DNA of 34,010 nt. Source: Oceanospirillaceae bacterium (GTDB lineage Bacteria > Pseudomonadota > Gammaproteobacteria > Pseudomonadales > Balneatricaceae). The position numbers and the translations under genes are program-made. The DNA is taken from the NCBI GenBank assembly GCA_013215375.1, contig JABSRB010000028.1, positions 1-34,010 of the forward strand, in the 5' to 3' direction. The notes below the pieces were generated by a model. It was not told the DNA's origin, made no database searches, and worked only from the letters and a program-made list of their open reading frames with translations. Of this stretch, positions 24,892-33,887 are shown one piece after another. Within the stretch, counting starts at the first letter, position 1. Every line of letters begins with the position of its first letter.

Positions 24892-26259
24892 TTAAAATCG
24901 CTCAAGCATACTCAATACATCCATCGGTTCCTTCATATACCTTTTGGCTTTTAGACTCGCACTAGGATAAATCAAATAATAAAATGGGCTGTGTAAAATA
25001 TGGGTTAACGTTAACCACTGCTGGCTAAAGTTCTGATTTAAGGTCACAGAAGAGCCATAAAATCGATGATTAACTTCTCTCCATAAACGGTCTAACTCTT
25101 TCACAGAAAATTTTTCCTGTTGATAAAGTGATAACTCGAAATTCGCCAGCATAGAATGCCTACCTTGCCACTCAATATCTCTATGGTGCTCCCAAGCAGT
25201 TGCAACAATTTCATTTCCAGTCAATTCACCCCAATATTTCACCACCCAACTCTCAAAAAATATGGCGATTGTTTCACTCAATTCTTCATTAACATTTTGC
25301 GCGAGTTGAAATTTATTCCGTATAACCTGCTGATGAATCAAATGCCCGCATTCATGGGCCAACAAAGCTAAATCACTTAATCCACCGTTAAACTGCAAAC
25401 TAATAAATGAGCCGACAGGCGTATCCATGCAAAACGAATTGCTTAAAGAAGAATGACTAACCTTTATTCGACCTTGAACAATAGCTTGATCAATCATTGT
25501 CGATAAATCGCTATCTAACTGTTTAAAACAGGCAATGATTATTCCAATAGCTTCATCAAAGTTAAATTTAAAGTCGCCCCAAGGCTTGCTTTCCGCTAAA
25601 CGAACATCTGTTATGTCAGATTTATTATTAATGATATAACGAGAAAAATATGGATGATAATTAGCTGCCTTATCACTCAGCAGCAATCGCGCTATTTGAT
25701 CTCCACTATTCCAACCCATTTTAGTACAACGTTTTTGAAGATTGATTGGTATGCAGCCATCACCTGAAGGCTTTATTATCTGCTTCAACTGATCGATAAA
25801 ATGTCTTGGACTGTATTTTTTACCACAGAAACTACCTGCCAATGAGTTATCATCACTCACAAATTCAAGCTTTAATTGCACAGCCCAAGTAGGCCAGCCT
25901 GCACTAGCAGAACATTGCTCCATCCAAGTGATAAAACATTCAGTCGAGCTTGCCAATACTTTTTCAAGCTCTGCCATTACAGAGCCAGATTTAGTTTCAT
26001 CTATCCATATTTCATGTTGAACATTCGCCAATTTAAGCGCTGATTCTAGTGTATCAAAGGCAATATCCAACCTTGCAAACTCAGCCAACCACTGTAATTG
26101 ATCAGACTCAGTTGCTGTTGTTAAATCAATAGTTTTAAACTCAGCTGCGCTCGCTAAAATCTCGTTTACCTTGCGCTCAAAACTGGCCTTATTATAAACA
26201 TTAAATATTTCCTGTAGCGGCCAAGCATGGTTGTTTAACACCGCTTTAGTACTCAACAC
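24892..26259 (-). CDS. M3 family (oligoendopeptidase F-like) zinc metallopeptidase
   Basis: Probable cytoplasmic oligopeptidase: no signal peptide or membrane helix is seen. The active site is complete: HECGH at 302-306 (ligands His302 and His306, catalytic Glu303) and Glu329 in ELSETIAIFFE, matching the LAET-type third-ligand helix of PepF. Near the C-terminus HSPFYYLIYPSAS (about 423-435) matches the PepF substrate-binding FY-x(2)-Y segment. At 455 residues it is much shorter than PepF (about 600), with a reduced N-terminal part. The start is GTG at 26259 (TTG at 26256 is possible). It overlaps the oxygenase gene by 14 nt, so it is the last gene of the exporter operon. It may remove a leader or degrade peptides; this is inference. 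Confidence 0.85.
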   Translation of the reverse strand: MLSTKAVLNNHAWPLQEIFNVYNKASFERKVNEILASAAEFKTIDLTTATESDQLQWLAEFARLDIAFDTLESALKLANVQHEIWIDETKSGSVMAELEKVLASSTECFITWMEQCSASAGWPTWAVQLKLEFVSDDNSLAGSFCGKKYSPRHFIDQLKQIIKPSGDGCIPINLQKRCTKMGWNSGDQIARLLLSDKAANYHPYFSRYIINNKSDITDVRLAESKPWGDFKFNFDEAIGIIIACFKQLDSDLSTMIDQAIVQGRIKVSHSSLSNSFCMDTPVGSFISLQFNGGLSDLALLAHECGHLIHQQVIRNKFQLAQNVNEELSETIAIFFESWVVKYWGELTGNEIVATAWEHHRDIEWQGRHSMLANFELSLYQQEKFSVKELDRLWREVNHRFYGSSVTLNQNFSQQWLTLTHILHSPFYYLIYPSASLKAKRYMKEPMDVLSMLERF

Positions 26260-27388
26260 CTACCGCTCTATTCAAGAAGTAACTGACAGAAAAAGTAGGG
26301 GAGTCCAAACAGTAAACGGCATGAAACCAACCGGCCGGTTGCACCAAAATTTCACCTGGCTCCAATATCACCTCTAAAGGCCTAGCTTTGGCGAACAGCG
26401 GATAAGTATCCAAATCCAGCTCTTCAGGTTTCACCCAGCAAGGCTGATAGTTATTGTAGGTTTTCATTGGGTAGAGATACTTTGCCTGATCAGGTGCAAA
26501 CATCAGTACTTTTTTTCGTCCCAAGATTTGATACAAAAAACCATCTAGTGGGTCACGATGCAAACTACTCGCCGGGACATTAACAGGTACCGAACCCAGC
26601 CAAATTTGCGCGGGTGTAAAATCTATCGACGAAAAGTACTGAGGTAAAAATGCACCTTGCATCGCCTCTGGTAATTGGCAACCTTCGGTATAAGCTTTGG
26701 TATGCCCCTCTATAATGGTTGTGGCACATTGCTCAACTTGGCTGATGCGATCAACAAACTCCCCTACCGTCTCCCGCTCTGTCGCTGAGCGCACTCGCAA
26801 CATCACATCTTTGTAATCACGCTTTAGTTTAGCCAAGTTCCATTGAGTATGGTGAGTTTTAGTGGGCGCGTTTCGAATGATAAAAGGCTGCTTCGCAGAA
26901 ATGGTGCGTAATATTTTCATTTCATCAGGGTTATCTAAATAGAGAATTTGTGTAACCTCATACGCCTTGCGAAATTTATTACTAGCATCTTCGAAAGTGG
27001 CCGCGGTTATTTCTGGTGGGCGAACTAACGCTTTGGCAATGTGATTAACGATATTTAAATTCCCCATCATCTTCATTGCACCAATAATGTCTGGATCACG
27101 ATAATCTAAATGAGTGCTGTCGCGCACTATTTTGCATGCCACTTCAAGTGGCATTTCTATCACGGCATCAGTGTCCGGTTTTTCATCCGCCGATAAATAG
27201 AGACCTTGGGCATCATATTCAATCGTTAGAAAATGCACCTCTTGCGCATCTTGCAACCTTAAAAGACAGCTAGCTGTTAGCCGCTCAGGGTTTTCAAACC
27301 CTGCTTCTAATTGCTCTGCTAATTGCTGTATAACAACATGTGTGTAATGGGGCTTTGCCGACAAACTTGCTGGTTTATTCATCATCAT
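26246..27388 (-). CDS. SCP2-JmjC (cupin_8) fusion, predicted Fe(II)/2-oxoglutarate oxygenase
   Basis: A two-domain protein of 380 residues. The N-terminal part (about 15-122) looks like an SCP2 lipid-binding fold, ending with GAMKMMGNLNIVNHIAKAL. The C-terminal part (about 140-375) is a JmjC/cupin_8 domain of the FIH and peptidyl-hydroxylase type. The iron triad is intact: His277 and Asp279 (SSLHRDPLDG) and His356 (GWFHAVY). A lysine in RKKVLMFAP (291-296) is placed to bind 2-oxoglutarate. Such enzymes hydroxylate protein side chains or lipids, so a peptide or lipid substrate is plausible. The ribosome site AAGGAAAAGG precedes three ATG codons (27388, 27385, 27382). It starts 12 nt after the TolC-like gene and overlaps the M3 gene. 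Domain calls are by eye. Confidence 0.85.
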   Translation of the reverse strand: MMMNKPASLSAKPHYTHVVIQQLAEQLEAGFENPERLTASCLLRLQDAQEVHFLTIEYDAQGLYLSADEKPDTDAVIEMPLEVACKIVRDSTHLDYRDPDIIGAMKMMGNLNIVNHIAKALVRPPEITAATFEDASNKFRKAYEVTQILYLDNPDEMKILRTISAKQPFIIRNAPTKTHHTQWNLAKLKRDYKDVMLRVRSATERETVGEFVDRISQVEQCATTIIEGHTKAYTEGCQLPEAMQGAFLPQYFSSIDFTPAQIWLGSVPVNVPASSLHRDPLDGFLYQILGRKKVLMFAPDQAKYLYPMKTYNNYQPCWVKPEELDLDTYPLFAKARPLEVILEPGEILVQPAGWFHAVYCLDSPTFSVSYFLNRAVGVEY

Positions 27389-27400
27389 AATACCTTTTCC

Positions 27401-28819
27401 TTAAAGTAGTTTTACCCTGATATCCCGTTGTAAATAATAGGCTAACTGCGCTTGGGATGTGGCTAAGCTCTGTTGCGATGCTATCCATTCCAACTGTTTG
27501 TCTAAAACATCTTGCTCGCGCTCTTCCAGCGAATACAAACTGGCCTTGCCTACTTGGTAGCGTTTTAACTGCTGGACAAGCCCTTCTTTGGCAAGCGCTA
27601 TCGTCAACCACTGAATCTTGGTCTGTTGTTGCAAAGCCGCCACCCTTTTAGTTAACGATAGCCTTTGATTATCCAACTCGCGTTGTAACTGCTGACTCGT
27701 TAACCTGGCCACTTTAGTTTGCGCTTTTAAAGCCGCTTGTTGTTGGCGGGTACTTTTATTGGTAAAGGTATATTCAAGCTTAATACCTAGGGTATTTGTT
27801 TCAGAGTCAGAGGAATGCCCAATGATATTTTTTTTATGCTGGAAAAATACATCTAATGCAGGTTTATGATCATCTGCCGCTTGCTGCATCGCAAATTGAC
27901 TACTCTGTAACGCCAAACGACTATCTATTATTTGCGGATGCAATTGAGACGCTTTTTCCTGTAACACTAATTCGGTCAATAGATTTGATAACTGCGCAAT
28001 AGAAGACAATGGTTGCAGCTGTAAGTGGCTACTATCATTAATCGCCAACAGCCCCTCTTGCATCGCTAATTTCACTTCCAATTGCGCCACTTCCACTTGG
28101 CGTTGTTGGCTGCTAACACGCAATTTCGCCTGCGCTAAATCGTATTTTGTCGCCCGCTGCACTTTATATAAGCGCTCTACTACAAAGAGGCTCTTCTCAA
28201 TGCTGACTAATAGTTCGCGCTGCACTTGCCAAATTTCATGCCTTATTTGATAGTCGATATAACTGATCAAACCGTCACGGAGCAGTTCGAGCTGTAATAA
28301 CTGCCCTTGATTTAAATACTGTTGCCATTGGTTCTGTGCCTTGGATAAATTGAGTCTGTTATAAGCTAGGCTATTGTGCTTTAACAAGGGTTGCGACAAA
28401 CCAATACTGTATTGGTTGGCGCGCTGTTTCTCACTGTAACTTGGGCTGCCTAAATTTATATTTTCAAAACGCTCTGCTTGCAGCTCTATTTGTGTGCCTA
28501 TAGGCGAGACCCACGTCGAATTTAAGGACACTGACCAGCTGTTGTTAGCGCTACTCACCACTGACTTTTGATGTTGTTCAGTACGCTGCCAGTTACTACT
28601 GGCACTTAGGCTAGGCAGTAGATAGTTTTTACCCACTTGCAAAGCCAGTGTTTGTGCTTTTTGTTCAGCCTCTAGTTGCCACACTTGGTAATGCTCAGTT
28701 AATTGATACTGTAAAAATTGCTTAAGAGTGAGACCTACATCAGCCTGCACAGACATCGACCCAAACAACAGCACAGTCGCTAAATAACATCGCTGTGTGA
28801 TAAACACATTGTCGATCAT
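27401..28819 (-). CDS. TolC-family outer membrane efflux channel
   Basis: Outer-membrane/periplasmic tunnel of a type I secretion system. The 472 residues start with a signal peptide (cleavage likely after SVQA, residue 26). Two long alpha-helical repeats rich in Gln and Leu with heptad-like spacing follow, the typical outer membrane efflux protein pattern. The outer strands are suggested by SYSEKQRANQYSIGLSQPL and NTLGIKLEYTF. Its ATG overlaps the stop of the HlyD-like gene by ATGA, so translation is coupled. It is dedicated to the exporter upstream. Confidence 0.92.
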   Translation of the reverse strand: MIDNVFITQRCYLATVLLFGSMSVQADVGLTLKQFLQYQLTEHYQVWQLEAEQKAQTLALQVGKNYLLPSLSASSNWQRTEQHQKSVVSSANNSWSVSLNSTWVSPIGTQIELQAERFENINLGSPSYSEKQRANQYSIGLSQPLLKHNSLAYNRLNLSKAQNQWQQYLNQGQLLQLELLRDGLISYIDYQIRHEIWQVQRELLVSIEKSLFVVERLYKVQRATKYDLAQAKLRVSSQQRQVEVAQLEVKLAMQEGLLAINDSSHLQLQPLSSIAQLSNLLTELVLQEKASQLHPQIIDSRLALQSSQFAMQQAADDHKPALDVFFQHKKNIIGHSSDSETNTLGIKLEYTFTNKSTRQQQAALKAQTKVARLTSQQLQRELDNQRLSLTKRVAALQQQTKIQWLTIALAKEGLVQQLKRYQVGKASLYSLEEREQDVLDKQLEWIASQQSLATSQAQLAYYLQRDIRVKLL

Positions 28820-30171
28820 GAAGGCTCACTCAGTGCTTTACGCAAATACTTGGAGAATGGATCAAAAATATAATTGATTAAACGCCGTTCCCCCGCTTGA
28901 ATATCAACCGATAGCGCAGTTCCGGGCCTGAGTAAGGTATTACGCGCAGCTGACCGCAACGCTTCAATTTTGACAATGCGCCCCTTCATCCGATAAAAGC
29001 GCTGTCCCGTTGCTTCATCAGGCGTTGATGAAGCGGCGATAAAAGTCACTTCACCCATGATATAACCATGATCTTCAGGATTATTACCCAGTGAGCTTGC
29101 CCTAAAGGTCATACCCGGTTGTACCCAAATAGCGTAATTCACCGGTATTTTGATATCAATTTCCAGGTCATCCTCTCCATAGCTAGGGCGAATAACCATC
29201 AAGGTGGTGGTTTCGCGGATACGTTGTTTATCACCTTGTACCATTAGCGCATCGATCGTACCGGAAATGGGGGCGCGAATACTTAAATCAGCTAGATTGC
29301 GCCGCTGCGATGTCAATTGAAACTCACTGCTGTGATAACTATCTAGCTGATCGTGGATCCTCAGGAAGCGCTCTAGCAAATATTCACTTTGGGTACGCGA
29401 CAATTGCTGCTTACTTTTGTGTTTCTGTGCCGCTAGGTTTTGTAAATTGTCTTTAATAGAGACTAAAGATGATTGCAACTCTAGTACTTGTGCTTTGACT
29501 AAGTCGACACTAGCACCACTTTCAATGCCCTCTTTGTATAACGAGACGGTGCGTTTTAACTCTTGGCGCTGTAAAGACAAACGCTGTTCTATTAAGCGCT
29601 GCTGGCGTTTTGCCGCTATTACTTGCTGAGCTATGCTTTTTCGATCATCTAGGCTAATTTGCGCAGTATTGGCAAAAGGTTTAGCCAAATAACGCTGATA
29701 ACCCAAATCGGCAATAGGATTGGGGATTGCTGATAAAGCTTGCTGTAATTGCCCTTTATCTTGGCTTTCAAGGTATGGCTCTATTTGATAAAAATCATTC
29801 CATAAATTGCGTGATAAGGCTTTTAATTGCTGCTTTAAACTATCTATTTCCAATTGCACCAGCTGAGTTTCAAACTGTACTAACAGCTGGCCCGATTCTA
29901 CTACATCGCCTTCTTTGACGAGTATTTTTTCAATAAAACCCGGTTGGGTATTATTGATTTCGAACAATTCTGCTCTAGTGTCTAAAATACCTTGGGCAGG
30001 CACTATTTTATCCACTTTAAATACGATAGCCGCAGTCACCACAGCCACGGCACAAAACAGGATAATGCCCGTCATAATTTTTAAATCATTGGGCGTATTA
30101 AAGTGTTTGCTGTAGCTCTCATCATCACTGAGCAGATTAAGCGCGTGTATCTCATCAAAACTATACTTCAT
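28816..30171 (-). CDS. HlyD-family membrane fusion protein
   Basis: Periplasmic adaptor linking the ABC exporter to the TolC-like channel. I place the start at the ATG at 30171 (451 residues), with AAAGGGG seven nucleotides upstream and an 11-nt overlap with the ABC gene. An ATG 27 nt further upstream has no ribosome site. One transmembrane helix (about 32-51) follows a cytoplasmic N-terminal tail. Next come the first half of a lipoyl domain (VKEGDVVESGQLLVQFE), a long coiled-coil hairpin (about 110-275), the second lipoyl half (LSIRAPISGTIDAL) and beta-barrel domains to the C-terminus. Confidence 0.93.
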   Translation of the reverse strand: MKYSFDEIHALNLLSDDESYSKHFNTPNDLKIMTGIILFCAVAVVTAAIVFKVDKIVPAQGILDTRAELFEINNTQPGFIEKILVKEGDVVESGQLLVQFETQLVQLEIDSLKQQLKALSRNLWNDFYQIEPYLESQDKGQLQQALSAIPNPIADLGYQRYLAKPFANTAQISLDDRKSIAQQVIAAKRQQRLIEQRLSLQRQELKRTVSLYKEGIESGASVDLVKAQVLELQSSLVSIKDNLQNLAAQKHKSKQQLSRTQSEYLLERFLRIHDQLDSYHSSEFQLTSQRRNLADLSIRAPISGTIDALMVQGDKQRIRETTTLMVIRPSYGEDDLEIDIKIPVNYAIWVQPGMTFRASSLGNNPEDHGYIMGEVTFIAASSTPDEATGQRFYRMKGRIVKIEALRSAARNTLLRPGTALSVDIQAGERRLINYIFDPFSKYLRKALSEPS

Positions 30172-32422
30172 GCACTGCCCCTTTGATGACTTGCGCATTT
30201 AATGGCTCAGCGGCCACTGACTCTGGCGCTGCTGCTAGTAAAGCTGTACTAGCAGGCAAACGTGGCAATGATTCAACATTGGTCTGCGTCTCCCGACTAT
30301 GCGAAGCCCACATCTTACGATAACTATTATCGCTTTGTAGCAACTGCTCATGCGTGCCGATTATTTCTACTTTCCCTTGATGCATCACAATCAAACGATC
30401 ACAGTAAGACAGTGTATTTAAACGATGGGCAATAATGATCGCGGTTTTTTGCTGGCAAGCTTGATGAATGGTGACTTTAATTTTGTCTTCCGTCTGGTTA
30501 TCTAATGCACTAGTCGCCTCATCAAAAAGTAAAATATCCGACTTACGCACCAGTGCTCTGGCAATCGCCAGACGCTGGCGCTGCCCACCGGATAAATTGC
30601 CACCATCTTCAGTCAGTTCAGTAAAGAACTTATGCGGCATTTCATCGACAAATTCACTAGCACCTGAGTCTTGCAGCGCGCCTTGCACATCATCTAAACT
30701 GGAATTTAACCGCCCTAAATGCACATTTTCCATCACAGACGTATTAAACAAAAAGCTAGTCTGCTGTACTGAGGAAATTCGGGCTCTTAATACTTCTGGT
30801 GAAATAAAACCTATATCATAGCCATTGATAGTAATTTTCCCTTTACTAGGTTTGTAAAAACCCAACAACAAACTAGCCAAAGTCGATTTACCTGAACCGC
30901 TACTGCCCACCACACCGATAATTTCACCTTGGTTAATTTTAAAACTTACCCCCTCCAACACATAACCTGCATCTTCATCGCTATTGGGGTATTTAAACCA
31001 GACATTCTCAAACTCAATGTCGCCATTAAGATCTAACTCTTGGCTCCCTAGTTGCAAGATAGGAGGTTTAGGGGGTACTAATTCATTAAGCTTGCGTTGC
31101 GCCAGCTTAAAATTCTCCCAACCACTGGCGGTCATGACTAAAGACACCAACGGATTAACTACATTATTGGCCAACATATTAAAAGCAATTAACTGCCCTA
31201 TACTCATTTGGTTATTAAACACTGCTTGTGCGCCAAAAAAGATTACTGCGACAGTGATCAGCTGACTTTGGAAATTAACCAATGCGCCTATGACATTACT
31301 GAGGCGTGCCACATTAAAACTGCCGTACAAATTAGTTTCTAAGGCAGTATTAGCTTTATTGCGAAAGTGTGATTCGTTGGCTAAGGATTTTATGGTTTTA
31401 ATACCTTTAAGCATCTCGATTAAAGTTGATTGAAAGTTGGCATCATAGCTATAGGCTTGCATGACTCTGTTACGGATTGGCCGTAGTGCAAAACCTACCG
31501 TAACCGCCATTAATATTCCGATCCCCAGCACTATGGCAGTTAGTTGTACGCTATACACAAATAAAATCGGCAGTACCACTAACAAAGAAATCACCGAAAC
31601 CACCGATGAAAGCGCTTGATGCACTAAAAAATTAGAGGCTTCACCCACTTGTTCTACTAACTTGGTGAGTTCGCCAACATTATTACGATCAAAATAGGGG
31701 ATATCCATGGCAAGCAAACGGCGAAATACTTCTTTACCTAAACCGTTTTGGTATTTGGCCAATAAGACGTTTTCTTGAAAATCGTGATAGCAAGAGAACA
31801 CACTAGTGGCAAGAGCTGCCAGTATTAATATAGTGGCGAGTACATATAGTGAACTTGTTGCTTGATACGGGAGAATTTTATCAGTGAACGTTTGAAAAGC
31901 TAAGGGGGTTGCTACGCCTAATAATGCGATACATACTGAGGAACTTATAATACTATAAATAGAAGCCTTCTGATTTGTAAAATGAGTAAATAAATACGAA
32001 CTTGAATTTCTACATAATTTTTCTTTTAACTTTATCGCTATTGAAAATCCAGCTAATTTAAAATCATCCTTTAAATTTGACAACGAATCATTATAACAAA
32101 ATATCACATTTCCATTTTCGTATGATGAAATTTTATAGTCATTTTCACATTTACTCAATAAAAATGTATTTCCATCATTTGATATAGTAATTATCTCTGA
32201 ATTTGACAATATTTCCAACACATCTTTTTCCATTAACGGAACAATGGAAAACTCAATATCATCACATTCGTTTAAAGAATTTATCAATAACGAAGTAGAT
32301 ATATGCCCCATATTAACTTTTTTGATTAAAGATAATGACAGAAATGAAGATGACTTAATGTTAAACAAAGACCTTTCTAGTTGATTAAGACAATCTTCTT
32401 TTAATTTTCCCGGTAAAACCAT
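30161..32422 (-). CDS. Peptide/protein ABC exporter with degenerate C39-like domain
   Basis: Type I secretion ABC exporter of 753 residues. The N-terminal 150 residues resemble a C39 peptidase fold (for example SNDGNTFLLSKCENDYKIS) but lack the catalytic Cys and His, as in the C39-like docking domain of HlyB. Membrane helices span about 155-435. The ATPase has Walker A GSSGSGKST (506-514), signature LSGGQ (610-614), Walker B ILLFDE (630-635) and the switch histidine His666. A tail of about 45 residues extends past the usual end. ATG at 32422 with AGGATTAAATT upstream. The first 167 codons are strongly AT-rich (about 23% GC sampled near 32,000-32,150) against about 62% near 30,560. First gene of the operon. 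Confidence 0.93.
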   Translation of the reverse strand: MVLPGKLKEDCLNQLERSLFNIKSSSFLSLSLIKKVNMGHISTSLLINSLNECDDIEFSIVPLMEKDVLEILSNSEIITISNDGNTFLLSKCENDYKISSYENGNVIFCYNDSLSNLKDDFKLAGFSIAIKLKEKLCRNSSSYLFTHFTNQKASIYSIISSSVCIALLGVATPLAFQTFTDKILPYQATSSLYVLATILILAALATSVFSCYHDFQENVLLAKYQNGLGKEVFRRLLAMDIPYFDRNNVGELTKLVEQVGEASNFLVHQALSSVVSVISLLVVLPILFVYSVQLTAIVLGIGILMAVTVGFALRPIRNRVMQAYSYDANFQSTLIEMLKGIKTIKSLANESHFRNKANTALETNLYGSFNVARLSNVIGALVNFQSQLITVAVIFFGAQAVFNNQMSIGQLIAFNMLANNVVNPLVSLVMTASGWENFKLAQRKLNELVPPKPPILQLGSQELDLNGDIEFENVWFKYPNSDEDAGYVLEGVSFKINQGEIIGVVGSSGSGKSTLASLLLGFYKPSKGKITINGYDIGFISPEVLRARISSVQQTSFLFNTSVMENVHLGRLNSSLDDVQGALQDSGASEFVDEMPHKFFTELTEDGGNLSGGQRQRLAIARALVRKSDILLFDEATSALDNQTEDKIKVTIHQACQQKTAIIIAHRLNTLSYCDRLIVMHQGKVEIIGTHEQLLQSDNSYRKMWASHSRETQTNVESLPRLPASTALLAAAPESVAAEPLNAQVIKGAVHEV

Positions 32423-33010
32423 AATTTAATCCTGTTATAAAAACTCAACAAACAACAATACAATCCTTAAATAAATCAAAATAATTATATATCAATAATA
32501 AAAAAACTATTATTCCATCCATAAATACAATAATTATTTTATACTAAACCGCCTGCCAACCCTGAGATTTGTTAATTATTTTATCTTAAGATTTAATATG
32601 AATGATTTTTTATAAATTTTTCTTACTTCATCGAGTTATAAAATAAAGCGACATAGTTTCAGCTCATCTAAATCCACGAATCCTGGTTAAAATATAAAAC
32701 CTTCTTTATAGGTTGATATATTGTACACAGATTAATTTTAGATCATTTAGTGGTTCAACTACTGCTGTCAAAACATCAACCTGTATCCGTGACTTCAAAG
32801 TGAGTAAAAATTGTAAGACATTGATTTAACAGCGGTATACAAAAATATTAACCGCACTCTTAGGTTCAGTGGACATTTATATAACCGTCTTAGAATCAAT
32901 AATTTGCCATAAGTTACATAGCAAAGTCACTCATTCAGTGATCAATACAAACTAGAAAACGTATAACCCAAGAAAAGTATGGACATTAAAATCACAAGCC
33001 TACAAAGCAC
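32423..33010. other. AT-rich leader region upstream of the exporter operon (588 nt)
   Basis: No protein of credible length lies here on either strand; minus-strand frames stop within about 20 codons. An imperfect hairpin (arms near GCGGT and ACCGC, about 32,830-32,860) is visible. The operon promoter probably lies here, but the low GC makes -10-like sequences too common to choose one. Confidence 0.5.
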
Positions 33011-33190
33011 TCATTTCTTATAGTATTTTTTATATATAATAATTCCCAATGAAAAGATTATTGAAAGCCCAATATTAGCAATATAATATTCTTCGTTATA
33101 TCCATCCCATACATTTAAAATTACTAATATAAATTCTATTGTTAGTCCATAGATGAAAAATGGAAGAGCGGTAAAAATAAATCTTTTCAT
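33011..33190 (-). CDS. Small membrane protein, 59 residues, two predicted helices
   Basis: I read this ORF directly from the minus strand: ATG at 33190, TGA at 33011-33013. A clear ribosome site AAGGA lies nine nucleotides before the ATG. The protein starts MKRFIFTALPFFIYGL and has two hydrophobic helices (about 4-27 and 37-54) around a short charged loop WDGYNEEY. It ends in a basic tail (YKKYYKK). Both ends are predicted to be on the cytoplasmic side. No family is recognised. Small two-helix proteins next to peptide exporters are often immunity proteins; that role here is inference. Confidence 0.55.
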   Translation of the reverse strand: MKRFIFTALPFFIYGLTIEFILVILNVWDGYNEEYYIANIGLSIIFSLGIIIYKKYYKK

Positions 33191-33578
33191 ATCAATACAT
33201 CCTTATTATTCTATATTAGAGTTCACAATAATACTTAAAACAATATCATGCACCAATAAACATATAAAACACGGTGCTTACTCATTAATTTTTGATCATG
33301 TCTCTTTATTTTTTCAGGAAAACCTAAGCCATGCTTCATGACAAAAGTTTATATTCTTAAATCTCTGACAGGAAAGCCTGCCGATCCTAATTAAATTATC
33401 AATAAGAAACTATTGGGTACCGCCCCTTTACAACATTAGAACTTTACTTATATGAAAAACAATAAAGCAACTCTGCATTGACATTTAATTCCAAAATAGA
33501 AATAAAGACCTTTACTTAGCACCTTAAAAAGAAGTCATGCAGAGATGCTTATACTACCTTCTATTGTTCGTTGAAATT
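33191..33578. other. AT-rich spacer between the 59-residue ORF and the Ser-rich ORF (388 nt)
   Basis: A 34-codon minus-strand frame (33235-33339) exists but has no ribosome site. No promoter, RNA gene or terminator can be named. The spacer has the same low GC as the flanking accessory DNA. Confidence 0.45.

Positions 33579-33883
<305 letters not shown>

Positions 33884-33887
<4 letters not shown>

Noticed and set aside
27375-27611. 78-codon minus-strand frame at the TolC / oxygenase junction
   Set aside because: It is in another frame inside the TolC-like gene, whose family features are clear.
32700-32850. Possible transposase remnant in the AT-rich region
   Set aside because: No transposase motif, terminal inverted repeat or target duplication could be recognised; only short interrupted frames are seen.
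33235-33339. 34-codon minus-strand frame (MKHGLGFPEKIKRH...)
   Set aside because: No ribosome site before the ATG, no hydrophobic or leader-like features, and no recognised family.
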